Below are positions 9,081 through 17,685 of a stretch of DNA of 64,000 bases, one piece after another. The position numbers and the translations under genes were made by a program. The first letter of the stretch is position 1. Every line of letters begins with the position of its first letter. This DNA comes from Pararhizobium gei (GTDB lineage Bacteria > Pseudomonadota > Alphaproteobacteria > Rhizobiales > Rhizobiaceae), in assembly GCF_029223885.1 (NCBI RefSeq), contig NZ_CP119409.1, positions 2,692,001 through 2,756,000 of the forward strand, read 5' to 3'. The notes under the pieces were generated by a model. That model was given only the letters and a program-made list of their open reading frames with translations. It searched no databases and had not been told where the DNA came from.

Positions 9081-9113
9081 ATGATCCAAACCGACCAACC
9101 AGGAACAGCCTCC

Positions 9114-10133
9114 ATGTCCGTGTCTTCCAACCCGCTTTCCGATCTTCTCGCGCAGAAGGGCGTGTTGCTTGCCGATGGCGCGACGGGCACGTCGCTCTTT
9201 GCCATGGGGCTGGAGGCCGGTGAAGCGCCGGAACTTTGGAACGAAGCAAAGCCGGAAAACATCACCAAGCTGCATCAGGATTTCGTCGATGCCGGCGCCG
9301 ACATTATCCTGACCAACTCGTTCGGTGGCACGCGGCACAGGCTGAAACTGCATCAGGCGCAGGACCGTGTGCATGAACTCAATAAGCGTGCCGCGGAAAT
9401 CGCCCGCGCCGTTGCCGACAAGGCGCCGCGCAAGGTGATCACCGCAGGTTCCGTTGGGCCGACCGGAGAACTTCTGGTTCCGCTGGGTGCCATGACCTAT
9501 GAAGAGGCGGTGGCCTCCTTCGCCGAACAGATCGAGGGCCTGAAAGCCGGCGGCGCCGAGGTTGCCTGGATCGAAACCATGTCCTCGCCGGAGGAAATCC
9601 GCGCTGCTGCCGAAGCCGCGGTGAAGGTCGGCCTGCCCTATGTTTATACCGGCTCCTTCGACACCGCCGGAAAGACCATGATGGGCCTGCATCCGAAGGA
9701 TATGTTCGCGGTGGCGCAGGATATCGGCAATGGCCCGATTGCGACCGGCGCCAATTGCGGCGTCGGAGCCTCGGACATCCTCTCGTCACTTCTCGACATG
9801 ACAGAAGCCAACCCGTCCGCCACGATCATCGTCAAGGGCAATTGCGGCATTCCCGAGTTTCGCGGCGCGGAAATCTACTATTCCGGCACGCCGCCGCTGA
9901 TGGCGGACTATGCGCGTCTTGCCCGCGACGCCGGCGCCAAGATCATCGGCGGTTGCTGCGGCACGTCTTGCGAACATCTGGCGGCCATGCGCGTTGCCCT
10001 CGACAGCTATGTTCCAGGCGAACGCCCGACCATCGAAACTATCGTCGAGCGGATCGGCCCGATGCGCAACAAGACAGCCAACGAAACCCCGTCCGCGCCT
10101 GTCCGCGAACGCGGCAGCCGCCGCCGGAGCTGA
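9114..10133 (+). CDS. bmt: Betaine-homocysteine / homocysteine S-methyltransferase
   Basis: The 339-residue protein is of the zinc-dependent homocysteine methyltransferase family (PF02574). The N-terminal DGATGTSLF is conserved. The zinc ligands are Cys215 (GANCGVG) and the pair Cys281-Cys282 (GGCCGT). It transfers a methyl group from glycine betaine (BHMT) or another donor to homocysteine, giving methionine and dimethylglycine. The start at 9114 has AGGA upstream; the longer ORF start at 9081 would abut the operator palindrome. The C-terminus ends in a basic tail (VRERGSRRRS) of the kind also seen on the corrinoid-island proteins. Betaine as the donor is inferred from context; other N- or S-methyl donors are possible. 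Confidence 0.85.
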   Translation: MSVSSNPLSDLLAQKGVLLADGATGTSLFAMGLEAGEAPELWNEAKPENITKLHQDFVDAGADIILTNSFGGTRHRLKLHQAQDRVHELNKRAAEIARAVADKAPRKVITAGSVGPTGELLVPLGAMTYEEAVASFAEQIEGLKAGGAEVAWIETMSSPEEIRAAAEAAVKVGLPYVYTGSFDTAGKTMMGLHPKDMFAVAQDIGNGPIATGANCGVGASDILSSLLDMTEANPSATIIVKGNCGIPEFRGAEIYYSGTPPLMADYARLARDAGAKIIGGCCGTSCEHLAAMRVALDSYVPGERPTIETIVERIGPMRNKTANETPSAPVRERGSRRRS

Positions 10134-10229
10134 TCCGAAGACTGTTTCGTTTCCGGACTCCAGTTCTGGTCCAGTTTTCGTGGTTACAACACCGCGAACG
10201 CACAACAAGGACGGATGTGAGGCGATACT

Positions 10230-10574
10230 ATGCGGGCCACAGGGAATTTTTTGAACCGGGATTCCGTTACCGAGAAACTGAGAGACATGGGCGACGGCGA
10301 CCGGGCGATGCTGGAGCTTGTGATGGAAAACGCGGCACAGGATGAAAATCTGGTCGAAGGCCTCTACCACCATCTCAGCCTTGCCTCCGAGGCGCGTCTT
10401 CTGAATTCGCTGAAACTCGAAAAGCTGGGCGAGTGGCTGGGCACCCATGCTCCCGCCCGGTTGCAGATCCGCCTGATGGAAGCGGCGCGCTCCAGCCAGC
10501 ACGCCGCCTATCTCGCCTTCAGGACCGGTCTTGTCCGCTCCGGCGGTCTCGAACGGGCTTTTCCGAAGGCGTGA
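10230..10574 (+). CDS. Hypothetical protein, 114 residues
   Basis: I do not recognise the family. It is a soluble, mostly helical-looking protein (LRDMGDGDRAMLELVMENAAQDE, then EARLLNSLKLEKLGEWLG) without signal peptide or membrane segment. TGAGG lies upstream of the ATG. It follows bmt by about 100 nt on the same strand and is convergent with the VWA gene. Codon usage looks like that of its neighbours, and the opposite-strand ORFs here are shorter and less plausible. It may be cotranscribed with bmt. Confidence 0.6.
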   Translation: MRATGNFLNRDSVTEKLRDMGDGDRAMLELVMENAAQDENLVEGLYHHLSLASEARLLNSLKLEKLGEWLGTHAPARLQIRLMEAARSSQHAAYLAFRTGLVRSGGLERAFPKA

Positions 10575-10586
10575 CCACCAGCGGCT

Positions 10587-12767
10587 TCATTCGCCGCTGA
10601 TGCTTTTTGCCAGACGGACAAGATTGAGGAATTCCGCCCGGTAGCCGTAGGGATCGTCGCCCCGGGCTGTGGCGGCAAGATCGACGATCGAGCCATAAGC
10701 GTACTTCGAAACCGCATCCGTGCCGTGCAGCTTCTGGGCGAAGGCAGCCACCGCGACGGAGAATCGAACATCCGGCGACGCCTGTTCCAGCGAAACCGCC
10801 GCGTTCTTTTCCGTGACCGGCGTGCTGCTCAGGCTGCTCGTATCGCTGTCCGGCTTCTTGTAGCGGATTTTGAGAAAGGCCAGTTCGCCGGACTGCCCTG
10901 CCGCCTCCGCCTGCTGTTCCGACGCAGCCGCGCCATAGCGAAGATCGTCGTTCAGCACGGCGGGACTCCCCTTCGGCATGATCTCGTAGATCGCTGTGAC
11001 TGTATGACCGGACCCGATATCGCCGGCATCGACCCTGTCATTGTTGAAATCTTCCCGCCTCAGGGCACGCGTCTCGTAGCCGATCAGGCGATATTCGGCG
11101 ATTGCCTGCGGATTGAACTCAACCTGGAATTTCACATCCTTGGCAATCGGGAAGAGCGATGATCCAGCCTCCTCCACCAACGACTTCTGCGCCTCCGCCA
11201 GCGTGTCGATATAAGCGGCCGTGCCGTTGCCGTTCTGGGCCAGCGTCTGCATCAGCGCATCATTGTAATTGCCGCGCCCAAACCCGAGTACGGAGAGGAA
11301 AATCCCGCTCCTGCGCTTTCTCTCGATGACCGCCTTGAGATCCTCGTCGCTTGACGGGCCGACATTGAAATCGCCATCGGTCGCCAGCATGACCCGGTTG
11401 ACACCATCCTTGACGAAGGCCCGTTGCGCGAGATCATAGGCGGCTTCCAGCCCTTGCGCCCCAGCCGTCGATCCGCCGGGCTCGAGCCTGTCGATTGCCG
11501 AGAGGATTTTCGCCTTGTTCCGGATCGCGGTTGGTTCCAGCACCGTGCCGGCATTGCCTGCATAGGTGACGATGGAGACGGTATCCTCGGGCTTCAGCCT
11601 CTCGACCAGAAGGCGGAAGGCGCTTTTGAGCAGCGGCAGCTTGTCCGGCTCGTCCATGGACCCTGAAACGTCGATCAGGAAAACCAGGTTGGCGCGCGGC
11701 GCCGTGGCGGGCACCACGTCGTAGCCCTTGATTCCGACATGCATCAGCCGGGTATTGGCATTCCACGGCGTTGGCAGAACGGTCACCGTCGCCTTGAAGG
11801 GCTGGTCCTTGCTATCCGGAGCCGGCCAGTCAAAGGGAAAATAATTGATCATCTCCTCGACGCGCACGCTGTCGCGGTCCGGCATCTGCCCGGCCATCAG
11901 CGCCTTGCGGGCAAAGGAATAGGAGGCCGTATCGACATCGGCAGAGAACGTTGATACCGGATCCGTAGCGACCGATTTCACCGGGTTGGTGTCAGCAGAG
12001 GTGAAGCGATCGCGGTTTTCTCCTTGGGGCATCGTCTGAGTTTTCGGATCAAGTTGCATCACGCGTCCCCCGACCACCTGTTGCTCGATGGCAGGGGCAG
12101 CCGCGATCGCTCCCTGGGCCCGTTGGGGAGATGCTGCCTCTGCATTAGCAACGTTATCCTGCGGCTCGGCAGATAGAGGCTGCCTGAACCTCGTCGCACC
12201 GAGAGACTCGTGACGTATGCCTTGCTGGCTTTGTTTATTCAGAAGCGCGGCCATCCGGTCAGCCGAAAAGTCATCATCTGAGTTGTCCGCAGCGCTGCCT
12301 CCGTCCTGTAACTGCTCTCCGACCTCCTGAGAACGTGCACGGTGTGCATTCTCCTCCGGCGACGGCTCATGTTTGACCGGGCGTTCGGTTGCGCTTTGCG
12401 AAGGAGTGACCGATTTGACGTCCTCCTTCTGGTCCACCTTGTTTTCAGCAATGACGACAGGCTGCCCACCCGTATCCATCGGCGGGCTACCTCTCGTCAG
12501 TTCCAGCGTCAGAAATGCGGCGGCGGGGGCGATGATCAGGGTGGCGAGTGCCGAACCTGCAAGAAATTTCCTGTTCATGACGGGGCTCCATAGCCTGTTG
12601 AAGATGGAGCTTTGACGCCGTTCTACGTTCAATCCTTGGGTAGCGGTCGACGTTTTTTCGGCCGCGTCGAATGCCGCCATTGCGAGCGACAGCGTACGGG
12701 CGCGGGCTTCTGCCGAAGGCGCCGGGGGCGTCATGGTTTTGAGCGTGTTCAGGTCATCGTTCATCAT
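10587..12767 (-). CDS. Membrane-anchored VWA-domain protein (YfbK family), possible anti-sigma factor
   Basis: The protein has 726 residues from the ATG that overlaps the stop of the sigma gene; the open frame continues upstream only as a shadow. A cytoplasmic stretch of about 65 residues is followed by one membrane helix (FLAGSALATLIIAPAAAFL) and a charged, disordered periplasmic linker. Next come a VWA N-terminal domain (DPVSTFSADVDTASYSFAR), a VWA domain with the MIDAS motif DVSGSMD and LATDGDFNVG, and the C-terminal DUF3520-like region. VWA domains bind ligands through a metal ion. The 4-nt overlap with an ECF sigma gene and the cytoplasm-helix-periplasm layout suggest that it sequesters the sigma factor. 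That role is inference. Confidence 0.85.
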   Translation of the reverse strand: MMNDDLNTLKTMTPPAPSAEARARTLSLAMAAFDAAEKTSTATQGLNVERRQSSIFNRLWSPVMNRKFLAGSALATLIIAPAAAFLTLELTRGSPPMDTGGQPVVIAENKVDQKEDVKSVTPSQSATERPVKHEPSPEENAHRARSQEVGEQLQDGGSAADNSDDDFSADRMAALLNKQSQQGIRHESLGATRFRQPLSAEPQDNVANAEAASPQRAQGAIAAAPAIEQQVVGGRVMQLDPKTQTMPQGENRDRFTSADTNPVKSVATDPVSTFSADVDTASYSFARKALMAGQMPDRDSVRVEEMINYFPFDWPAPDSKDQPFKATVTVLPTPWNANTRLMHVGIKGYDVVPATAPRANLVFLIDVSGSMDEPDKLPLLKSAFRLLVERLKPEDTVSIVTYAGNAGTVLEPTAIRNKAKILSAIDRLEPGGSTAGAQGLEAAYDLAQRAFVKDGVNRVMLATDGDFNVGPSSDEDLKAVIERKRRSGIFLSVLGFGRGNYNDALMQTLAQNGNGTAAYIDTLAEAQKSLVEEAGSSLFPIAKDVKFQVEFNPQAIAEYRLIGYETRALRREDFNNDRVDAGDIGSGHTVTAIYEIMPKGSPAVLNDDLRYGAAASEQQAEAAGQSGELAFLKIRYKKPDSDTSSLSSTPVTEKNAAVSLEQASPDVRFSVAVAAFAQKLHGTDAVSKYAYGSIVDLAATARGDDPYGYRAEFLNLVRLAKSISGE

Positions 12768-13318
12768 ACTGTCTCCCTGCCGAGCAGGATCTTCAGGCGT
12801 TTGCGCGCCTCGTGCACATGAAAAGACACCGTGGCCTCCGCGCATCCCATGACCTCGGCTGCCGCCGCATGGGCCAGCCCCTCGCCATAGACCAGAAGCA
12901 CTGCATCGGCCTGCTTGTCCGGCAATTGGCGCACCGCCTCCCAGAGCGCTTCGGCCTGATCGCGATTGTCGTTGGCGGCCGTCACCGTCGGATCGGCCAT
13001 GTAGTTCGCGGCATTCCGCTGCTCGCGTGCCCTGCCGCGCTGATGGTCGCGGGTGGCATTCAAAGTCAGCGTGTAAAGCCAGGTGCGAAACCGGCTTGTG
13101 CCACGAAAGCCGCGAATCGCCTGCGCGAGCTTCAGGCATACCGTCTGGGCGACATCCTCCGCATCGGCGGCATTGCCGCACCAGCGCCACGCGACGGCGT
13201 GGACGAAATCATAATGCTGTTCCACGATGGCAGCAAAGGCGCTACGGTCGCCGTTCCTAGCCCTCTCGATCAGGTTTTCGTCCAAGGCGAACCAGCCATA
13301 TCTGTTGCAACCGAGCAT
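12764..13318 (-). CDS. ECF-type RNA polymerase sigma factor
   Basis: The 184-residue protein has sigma region 2 (FAAIVEQHYDFVHAVAWRWCGNAADAEDVAQTVCLKLAQ) and region 4 (LPDKQADAVLLVYGEGLAHAAAAEVMGCAEATVSFHVHEARKRL). It directs RNA polymerase to an alternative promoter set, usually in response to envelope or general stress. Its stop overlaps the start of the VWA membrane protein in an ATGA arrangement, typical of a sigma/anti-sigma pair. The first eleven residues may belong upstream of the true start. Confidence 0.93.
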   Translation of the reverse strand: MLGCNRYGWFALDENLIERARNGDRSAFAAIVEQHYDFVHAVAWRWCGNAADAEDVAQTVCLKLAQAIRGFRGTSRFRTWLYTLTLNATRDHQRGRAREQRNAANYMADPTVTAANDNRDQAEALWEAVRQLPDKQADAVLLVYGEGLAHAAAAEVMGCAEATVSFHVHEARKRLKILLGRETV

Positions 13319-13364
13319 AGGACGTTTCGCAAAGCCCGATCCTTGGGTCCGGGTGCAATTTATT

Positions 13365-14114
13365 TCAGGAACCCGGCGCTTTTTTCACCACTGCGATAAT
13401 CGGCCCCATCGGGTTAGCGTTGTCATAGCGATCAAGACCGGGTGCGAAAAGGCTTGAGATCGAACCATCCAGAAACAGCGCGTCGGGGCAATTCAGTTGG
13501 TCGCGAAACAGCGTCGCAAAGTCATGGAAGCGGACGGGGACAAGGGAGATCGCAAAAACGGCTTCACCCGTTTTCGAAACGCCGACGCCGTTGCGGATCT
13601 GCAGACTGTCGCTCTGCGGCAGGAAGGCCAGGTGCAAGGCTCCGCCGATGACGAGCATCGGCCCGGATTGCGTCGCGAAATCGGGCGACATCCCCGCCGC
13701 AGCATAGGCCTCGGTCTCCATGACGCCGGCCCTGCCATCTTTTAGAAAAAAAACGCCGTTCGGCTTCAGGTAAAAATTGCCCCAGCTTTCGCCGCGGTCA
13801 AGCGCCTTGCGCTCGACGCCATCAGTCACAAGAAGGCCGACGGAACTGAGGTCGCGCTCATACATGCCACCGTTCATGGCAAATTCCAGATACTCGCCTT
13901 CCTGTCTCAGATCGAGCGATACTCTGTCGAAGCCGCCATAGGGACGTCCGTCGCGACCGCGATGCAGTATCCGGATATCGTCCGCGGTCGGGTCAAAGGT
14001 GCAGACGGCAAAAGGCTGTGTCAGGTGCTCGACCTTGCGACAGGCTGCGGCGGCTTTACCGCTGGAGAAAGCAGAGGCGGTCATGAGCACACCGAAGCAC
14101 AGGAAACGAAACAT
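13365..14114 (-). CDS. Secreted phosphodiester glycosidase family protein (DUF2233)
   Basis: The 249-residue protein has an N-terminal signal peptide of about 23 residues (FLCFGVLMTASAFSSGKAAA). It carries NAGPA/DUF2233 family motifs: FAMNGGMYERDLSSVGLLV, QSGPMLVIGG, RNGVGVSKTG and CPDALFLDGSISSLFAPG. The family removes sugars linked through a phosphodiester in eukaryotes, while bacterial members act on unknown envelope glycans. It is predicted to be periplasmic. It lies downstream of the Fe-S protein gene on the same strand with a 63-nt gap and could be a passenger in that transcript. Confidence 0.87.
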   Translation of the reverse strand: MFRFLCFGVLMTASAFSSGKAAAACRKVEHLTQPFAVCTFDPTADDIRILHRGRDGRPYGGFDRVSLDLRQEGEYLEFAMNGGMYERDLSSVGLLVTDGVERKALDRGESWGNFYLKPNGVFFLKDGRAGVMETEAYAAAGMSPDFATQSGPMLVIGGALHLAFLPQSDSLQIRNGVGVSKTGEAVFAISLVPVRFHDFATLFRDQLNCPDALFLDGSISSLFAPGLDRYDNANPMGPIIAVVKKAPGS

Positions 14115-14177
14115 ATCTGCCCCTATCGAAAAAGAACGGGCATGACACGCGACAATGCCGGAATGCGGGCAGAATTT

Positions 14178-14876
14178 CTACAAATCCAAGGCAGCCATGT
14201 GAAACTGCAGTTGTTCGGGACCATACCGATAATCTGCCCCGACCGGACAGGCATTGCGGGCAAGACATCCGCTGGACATGCAGCCTGTGCGGCCCTGAGC
14301 CGTGCCCAGATGCTGCCTGCACGCTTCGACGTGAAAACCATCGCTCTCGACAGCGCTGGCCGGACAGGTCGACAGGCAGGGACGGTCGGCGCATTGATCG
14401 CACGGATGCGGCGCCGCGACCGAACCATTGGCGGGAAGGACATCGCCAAATCCCAGCGCGCCGCGATAGCCGTGCCAGAGACCATAGTGCGGGTGAACGA
14501 GAATACCGAGCGGCGAGGCCCGCAGTCCCTCTGCCTGCGTTGCCCATTGCTGGAAAGGCTGCCAAGGCGGATCGGACGGAAAATAGGCGGTCGCTCCAAA
14601 GGCCTGCGCAACCGGCCCGATGACTGCTTTCGACCAGTTGTCCAGTGGATCCGGCCGATCGCGATTTTCGGGCAGCCCCTGCCATCGCGTGAAGTCCGGC
14701 CAGATGGACCGTCCGACATTGCCGAGCAAGACGACGCTGAGCGCCGGTCGTCCGTTGGCAAGCAGCGGCGCGGGCTCGTCCTCGCCGAAGGTCACCACGC
14801 CGCGCAAAAAAATACCGTGCGGTTCGAACGCCGCACGGAGATTGTTCAAAACGCTGTCGTGGGCCGGGCCGGTCAT
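14178..14876 (-). CDS. Cys-rich 4Fe-4S ferredoxin-like protein of the corrinoid island
   Basis: The protein has 232 residues from the ATG at 14876. The N-terminal 150 residues are a domain I do not firmly recognise. Residues 159-171 hold the cluster motif Cys159-x2-Cys162-x4-Cys167-x3-Cys171-Pro. A second set follows (Cys186, Cys199, Cys204, Cys210-Pro), giving room for two [4Fe-4S] clusters. The overall look recalls the QueG-type Fe-S reductases. It lies 107 nt downstream of mttB on the same strand, so it may supply low-potential electrons for reactivating the corrinoid cofactor or for MetVF. That role is inferred from position only. Confidence 0.75.
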   Translation of the reverse strand: MTGPAHDSVLNNLRAAFEPHGIFLRGVVTFGEDEPAPLLANGRPALSVVLLGNVGRSIWPDFTRWQGLPENRDRPDPLDNWSKAVIGPVAQAFGATAYFPSDPPWQPFQQWATQAEGLRASPLGILVHPHYGLWHGYRGALGFGDVLPANGSVAAPHPCDQCADRPCLSTCPASAVESDGFHVEACRQHLGTAQGRTGCMSSGCLARNACPVGADYRYGPEQLQFHMAALDL

Positions 14877-14983
14877 TTCGGCTTCGGTCCCTGGCGAATA
14901 TAATGCGGACGCCAGACCTCCTTCTGGATGAGGTCTGCCACCTGTGCCGCGCCGCCTTGCTCCCTGGCGTTTTCGGGCTCGCT

Positions 14984-16555
14984 TCAGGTGAAGGCGTCGG
15001 GCATCGAATCCTTGCGGCTGGCGATATAGGCCTTCAGCGCATCGTCGGTCGCAGGGTCGAGATAGGGTGCCTCGTAGTGATCGAGCCAGCTGCGGGCCAG
15101 CGCATTGGCACGTTGTTCGACGCGCTTTTCGCCCTCGACTTCCCACTGCTCGTATGAATTGTTGTCGGCAAGCGCCGAGCGGTAGAAGGCTGTCTGGAAA
15201 TTTGCCTGCGTATGGGCGCAGCCGAGATAGTGGCTGCCGGGGCCGACTTCGCGGATGGCATCGAGCGCCTGCGCGCTTTCCGAAAGATCGATCCCCTCGG
15301 CCATCTTTTGCATCATCCCGAGCTGATCCTGATCGATCATGAACTTCTCGTAGGACGACACAAGGCCACCTTCCAGCCAACCGGCCGCATGCAGCACGAA
15401 ATTCGTGCCGGCAAGCAGCGTCATGTTCAGCGTGTTGGCCGATTCGTGGGCTGCCTGCGCGTCCGGAACCTTGGAGCCGCAGAGCGAGCCGCCGGTGCGG
15501 AATGGCAGGCCGAGACGACGGGCAAGCTGGGCCGCGCCATAGGACACCAGAGACGGCTCAGGCGTTCCGAAGGTCGGTGCGCCCGATTGCATCGAGATCG
15601 ACGCAGCAAAGGTTCCAAACAGCACCGGCGCGCCCTTGCGGATCAACTGGGTAAACGATGCGCCGGCCAGAACTTCCGCCAGAATCTGCGTCAAGGTTCC
15701 AGCGACTGTGACCGGGCTCATGGCGCCGGAGAGAATGAAAGGCGAAACGACGCAAGCCTGGTTGTGGCGCGCATAGACCTTGAGCGCCCCGACCATGGTT
15801 TCGTCAAAAACCATCGGCGAGTTGGCGTTGATCAGGTTCAGCGTGACGCAATTGTTCTCGACGAAATCTTCGCCGAAAACGAGCTTCGCCATGGCGATCG
15901 TGTCCTCGGCGCGCTCCGGCGCCGTGACAGAGCCCATGAAAGGCTTGTCGGAATATTTGATATGGCTGTAGATCATATCGAGATGGCGCTTGTTCACCGG
16001 AATATCGACAGGTTCGCAAACCGTGCCGCCCGACGAATGCATCGACGGCGCCATATAGGCGAGTTTTACGAAATTGCGGAAATCCTCGATCGTCGCATAG
16101 CGTCTGACACCCTCCAGATCGCGCACGAAGGGCGGGCCGTAGACCGGCGCAAACACCGTCGCCTTGCCGCCGATGTGTACGCTTCGCTCGGGATTGCGGG
16201 CATGCCAGGTGAACTCCGAAGGCGCGGTTTTGAGGATTTCACGGCAGAGACCCTTGGGAAAATGCACCCGCTCGCCCCGGACATCGGCGCCGGCTTGCCT
16301 CCACAAATCAAGCGCTTCGGCATCCTCGCGAAATTCGATGCCGATTTCCTCAAGGATCGTATCCGCATTGCGCTCGATCAGCGCCAGACCTTCCTCGTCA
16401 AGAACTTCATATTCCCGGATCTTGCGCGTTATGTAGGGAAGCGATGGCGCAGCGCCTCCGCCGGTGCGGGATGCACGCCGCGCCGCCGCGCCGCGACCTT
16501 CTCCCCGTGTCCTGCGGCCGCCGGTTGCTTCCGTCTGTTCCGTAACGTCGCTCAT
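14984..16555 (-). CDS. Non-pyrrolysine MttB-family corrinoid-dependent methyltransferase
   Basis: The 523-residue protein belongs to the trimethylamine methyltransferase family (PF06253/COG5598). Family segments include VFAPVYGPPFVRDLEGVRRYATIEDFRNF, EPVDIPVNKRHLDMIY and GAPTFGTPEPSLVSYGAAQLARRLGLPFRTGGSLCGSK. The frame has no internal amber codon, so it lacks the pyrrolysine of true MttB. Characterised relatives are MtgB (glycine betaine), MtpB (proline betaine) and MtcB (carnitine). It would move one methyl group from a quaternary amine to the Co(I) corrinoid protein encoded divergently 360 bp away. The N-terminal 30 residues form an Arg/Gly-rich extension (GGRRTRGEGRG, RRASRTGGG) ahead of the fold. 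AGAGGATGAG precedes the ATG. Substrate is unproven. Confidence 0.92.
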   Translation of the reverse strand: MSDVTEQTEATGGRRTRGEGRGAAARRASRTGGGAAPSLPYITRKIREYEVLDEEGLALIERNADTILEEIGIEFREDAEALDLWRQAGADVRGERVHFPKGLCREILKTAPSEFTWHARNPERSVHIGGKATVFAPVYGPPFVRDLEGVRRYATIEDFRNFVKLAYMAPSMHSSGGTVCEPVDIPVNKRHLDMIYSHIKYSDKPFMGSVTAPERAEDTIAMAKLVFGEDFVENNCVTLNLINANSPMVFDETMVGALKVYARHNQACVVSPFILSGAMSPVTVAGTLTQILAEVLAGASFTQLIRKGAPVLFGTFAASISMQSGAPTFGTPEPSLVSYGAAQLARRLGLPFRTGGSLCGSKVPDAQAAHESANTLNMTLLAGTNFVLHAAGWLEGGLVSSYEKFMIDQDQLGMMQKMAEGIDLSESAQALDAIREVGPGSHYLGCAHTQANFQTAFYRSALADNNSYEQWEVEGEKRVEQRANALARSWLDHYEAPYLDPATDDALKAYIASRKDSMPDAFT

Positions 16556-16915
16556 TTCTCATCCTCTCCCGCGCAGCCGATGCGCCCTTGCCGAGTCTAT
16601 GCTACCAAGCCCCTGCACCGGAACGGTTCTCAAAGCGCCAACGGGTGGCGCAACTCGAACACGGCACCCCTCAAATCGTGCCGGAGGATTGTGCGTGCCG
16701 CAACCCGGCGCTTGGCAGAATCGCCGGGCTTCGTCATATAAAATCTTGTTTTGCAGGCGTACACATCGCGCAGCCGCAAAGACAGCCGGAACCGTCGTTT
16801 TTTGCCGGCTGCGGCGTCGCTTTCGAAAAGAGCTTTTGGAAGCGGGAAAGCTAAGTATAGTCCAGTCCGTCCGGGAGGTTGAGCCGGGCATCGCCAGGAA
16901 CCGAGGAAACCTATC
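16556..16915. promoter_or_regulatory. Divergent control region of mttB and the corrinoid-protein gene
   Basis: A 360-bp gene-free gap separates the two divergent starts. A TATAGT at about 16856-16861 is a candidate -10 box for the rightward gene, with only a weak -35. No palindrome like the one before bmt and no riboswitch was found. The region presumably holds the substrate-responsive control of the demethylation pathway. Confidence 0.45.
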
Positions 16916-17614
16916 ATGGCAGACGATGACATCATTCTCGATGATCTCTCCGACGACGAACTCGTGCAGCAGATGCATGACGATCTCTACGACGGCCTGA
17001 AGGAAGAGATCGAGGATGCCACCCGCATCCTTCTCGATCGCGGCTGGGCGCCCTATGACGTGCTCACCCAGGCGCTGGTCGAAGGCATGCGCATCGTCGG
17101 CGTCGATTTCCGCGATGGCATCCTGTTCGTGCCGGAAGTCCTTCTTTCAGCCAATGCCATGAAGGCCGGCATGTTCATCCTGCGGCCGCTTTTGGCCGCA
17201 ACCGGCGCGCCCAAGCAGGGCAAGGTCGTCATCGGCACCGTCAAGGGCGACATCCACGATATCGGCAAGAACCTGGTCGGCATGATGCTGGAGGGCGCAG
17301 GCTTTGACGTTGTCGATCTCGGCATCAACAATCCCGTGGAAAATTACCTCGACGCCATCGAGCGGGAGAAACCGGACATTCTCGGCATGTCCGCCCTTTT
17401 GACCACGACCATGCCTTATATGAAGGTTGTGATCGACACGATGAAGGAAAAGGGCATGCGCGATGATTATGTCGTGCTGGTCGGCGGCGCGCCGCTCAAT
17501 GAGGAATTCGGTCGGGCGGTTGGAGCCGATGCCTACTGCCGGGATGCGGCCGTCGCTGTCGAAACCGCGAAGGACTTCATGAAGCGCAAGCATAACCAGT
17601 TGTCCGGCGCCTAA
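16916..17614 (+). CDS. Corrinoid protein (MtgC/MttC type) partner of the methyltransferase
   Basis: The 232-residue protein has an N-terminal helical cap domain (residues 10-95, B12-binding_2 type) and a Rossmann-like B12 domain from about residue 100. The cobalt-ligating motif is D112-I-H114-D-I-G117, with His114 as lower ligand, followed by GAGFDVVDLG and the late VLVGGAPLN segment. It shuttles the methyl group between the MttB-type enzyme and the tetrahydrofolate-side methyltransferase. It is divergent from mttB. The AGGAACCGAGGAAA stretch before the ATG gives a good ribosome-binding site. Confidence 0.95.
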   Translation: MADDDIILDDLSDDELVQQMHDDLYDGLKEEIEDATRILLDRGWAPYDVLTQALVEGMRIVGVDFRDGILFVPEVLLSANAMKAGMFILRPLLAATGAPKQGKVVIGTVKGDIHDIGKNLVGMMLEGAGFDVVDLGINNPVENYLDAIEREKPDILGMSALLTTTMPYMKVVIDTMKEKGMRDDYVVLVGGAPLNEEFGRAVGADAYCRDAAVAVETAKDFMKRKHNQLSGA

Positions 17615-17632
17615 TCCGGATTCGGAGAAGAC

Positions 17633-17669
17633 AAAAACCGGCCGCCTTGCTCAGGCGTGCCGGTTTTTG
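17633..17669. terminator. Bidirectional terminator between the corrinoid-protein gene and the entericidin-like gene
   Basis: AAAAACCGGC near 17633 pairs with GCCGGTTTTT near 17668, with an internal CCTTG/CAGG region. The A-tract and T-tract flank the stem, so it can end both the rightward corrinoid-protein transcript and the leftward lipoprotein transcript. Downstream island genes therefore likely have another promoter or depend on read-through. Confidence 0.85.
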
Positions 17670-17685
17670 CTCGTCAGATCACACG

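Noticed and set aside
9081..9113. Upstream ATG as the start of the homocysteine methyltransferase.
   Set aside because: It directly abuts the 16-bp palindrome and lacks a ribosome-binding site; the ATG at 9114 has AGGA upstream and begins at the family N-terminus.
10587..13190. 867-codon frame for the VWA protein.
   Set aside because: The first 141 codons lie on the sigma-factor gene in another frame and have no homology; the ATG at 12767 overlaps the sigma stop.
14984..16555. Pyrrolysine-containing MttB.
   Set aside because: The frame has no internal TAG and no pyl genes are visible; it is a non-Pyl homolog.
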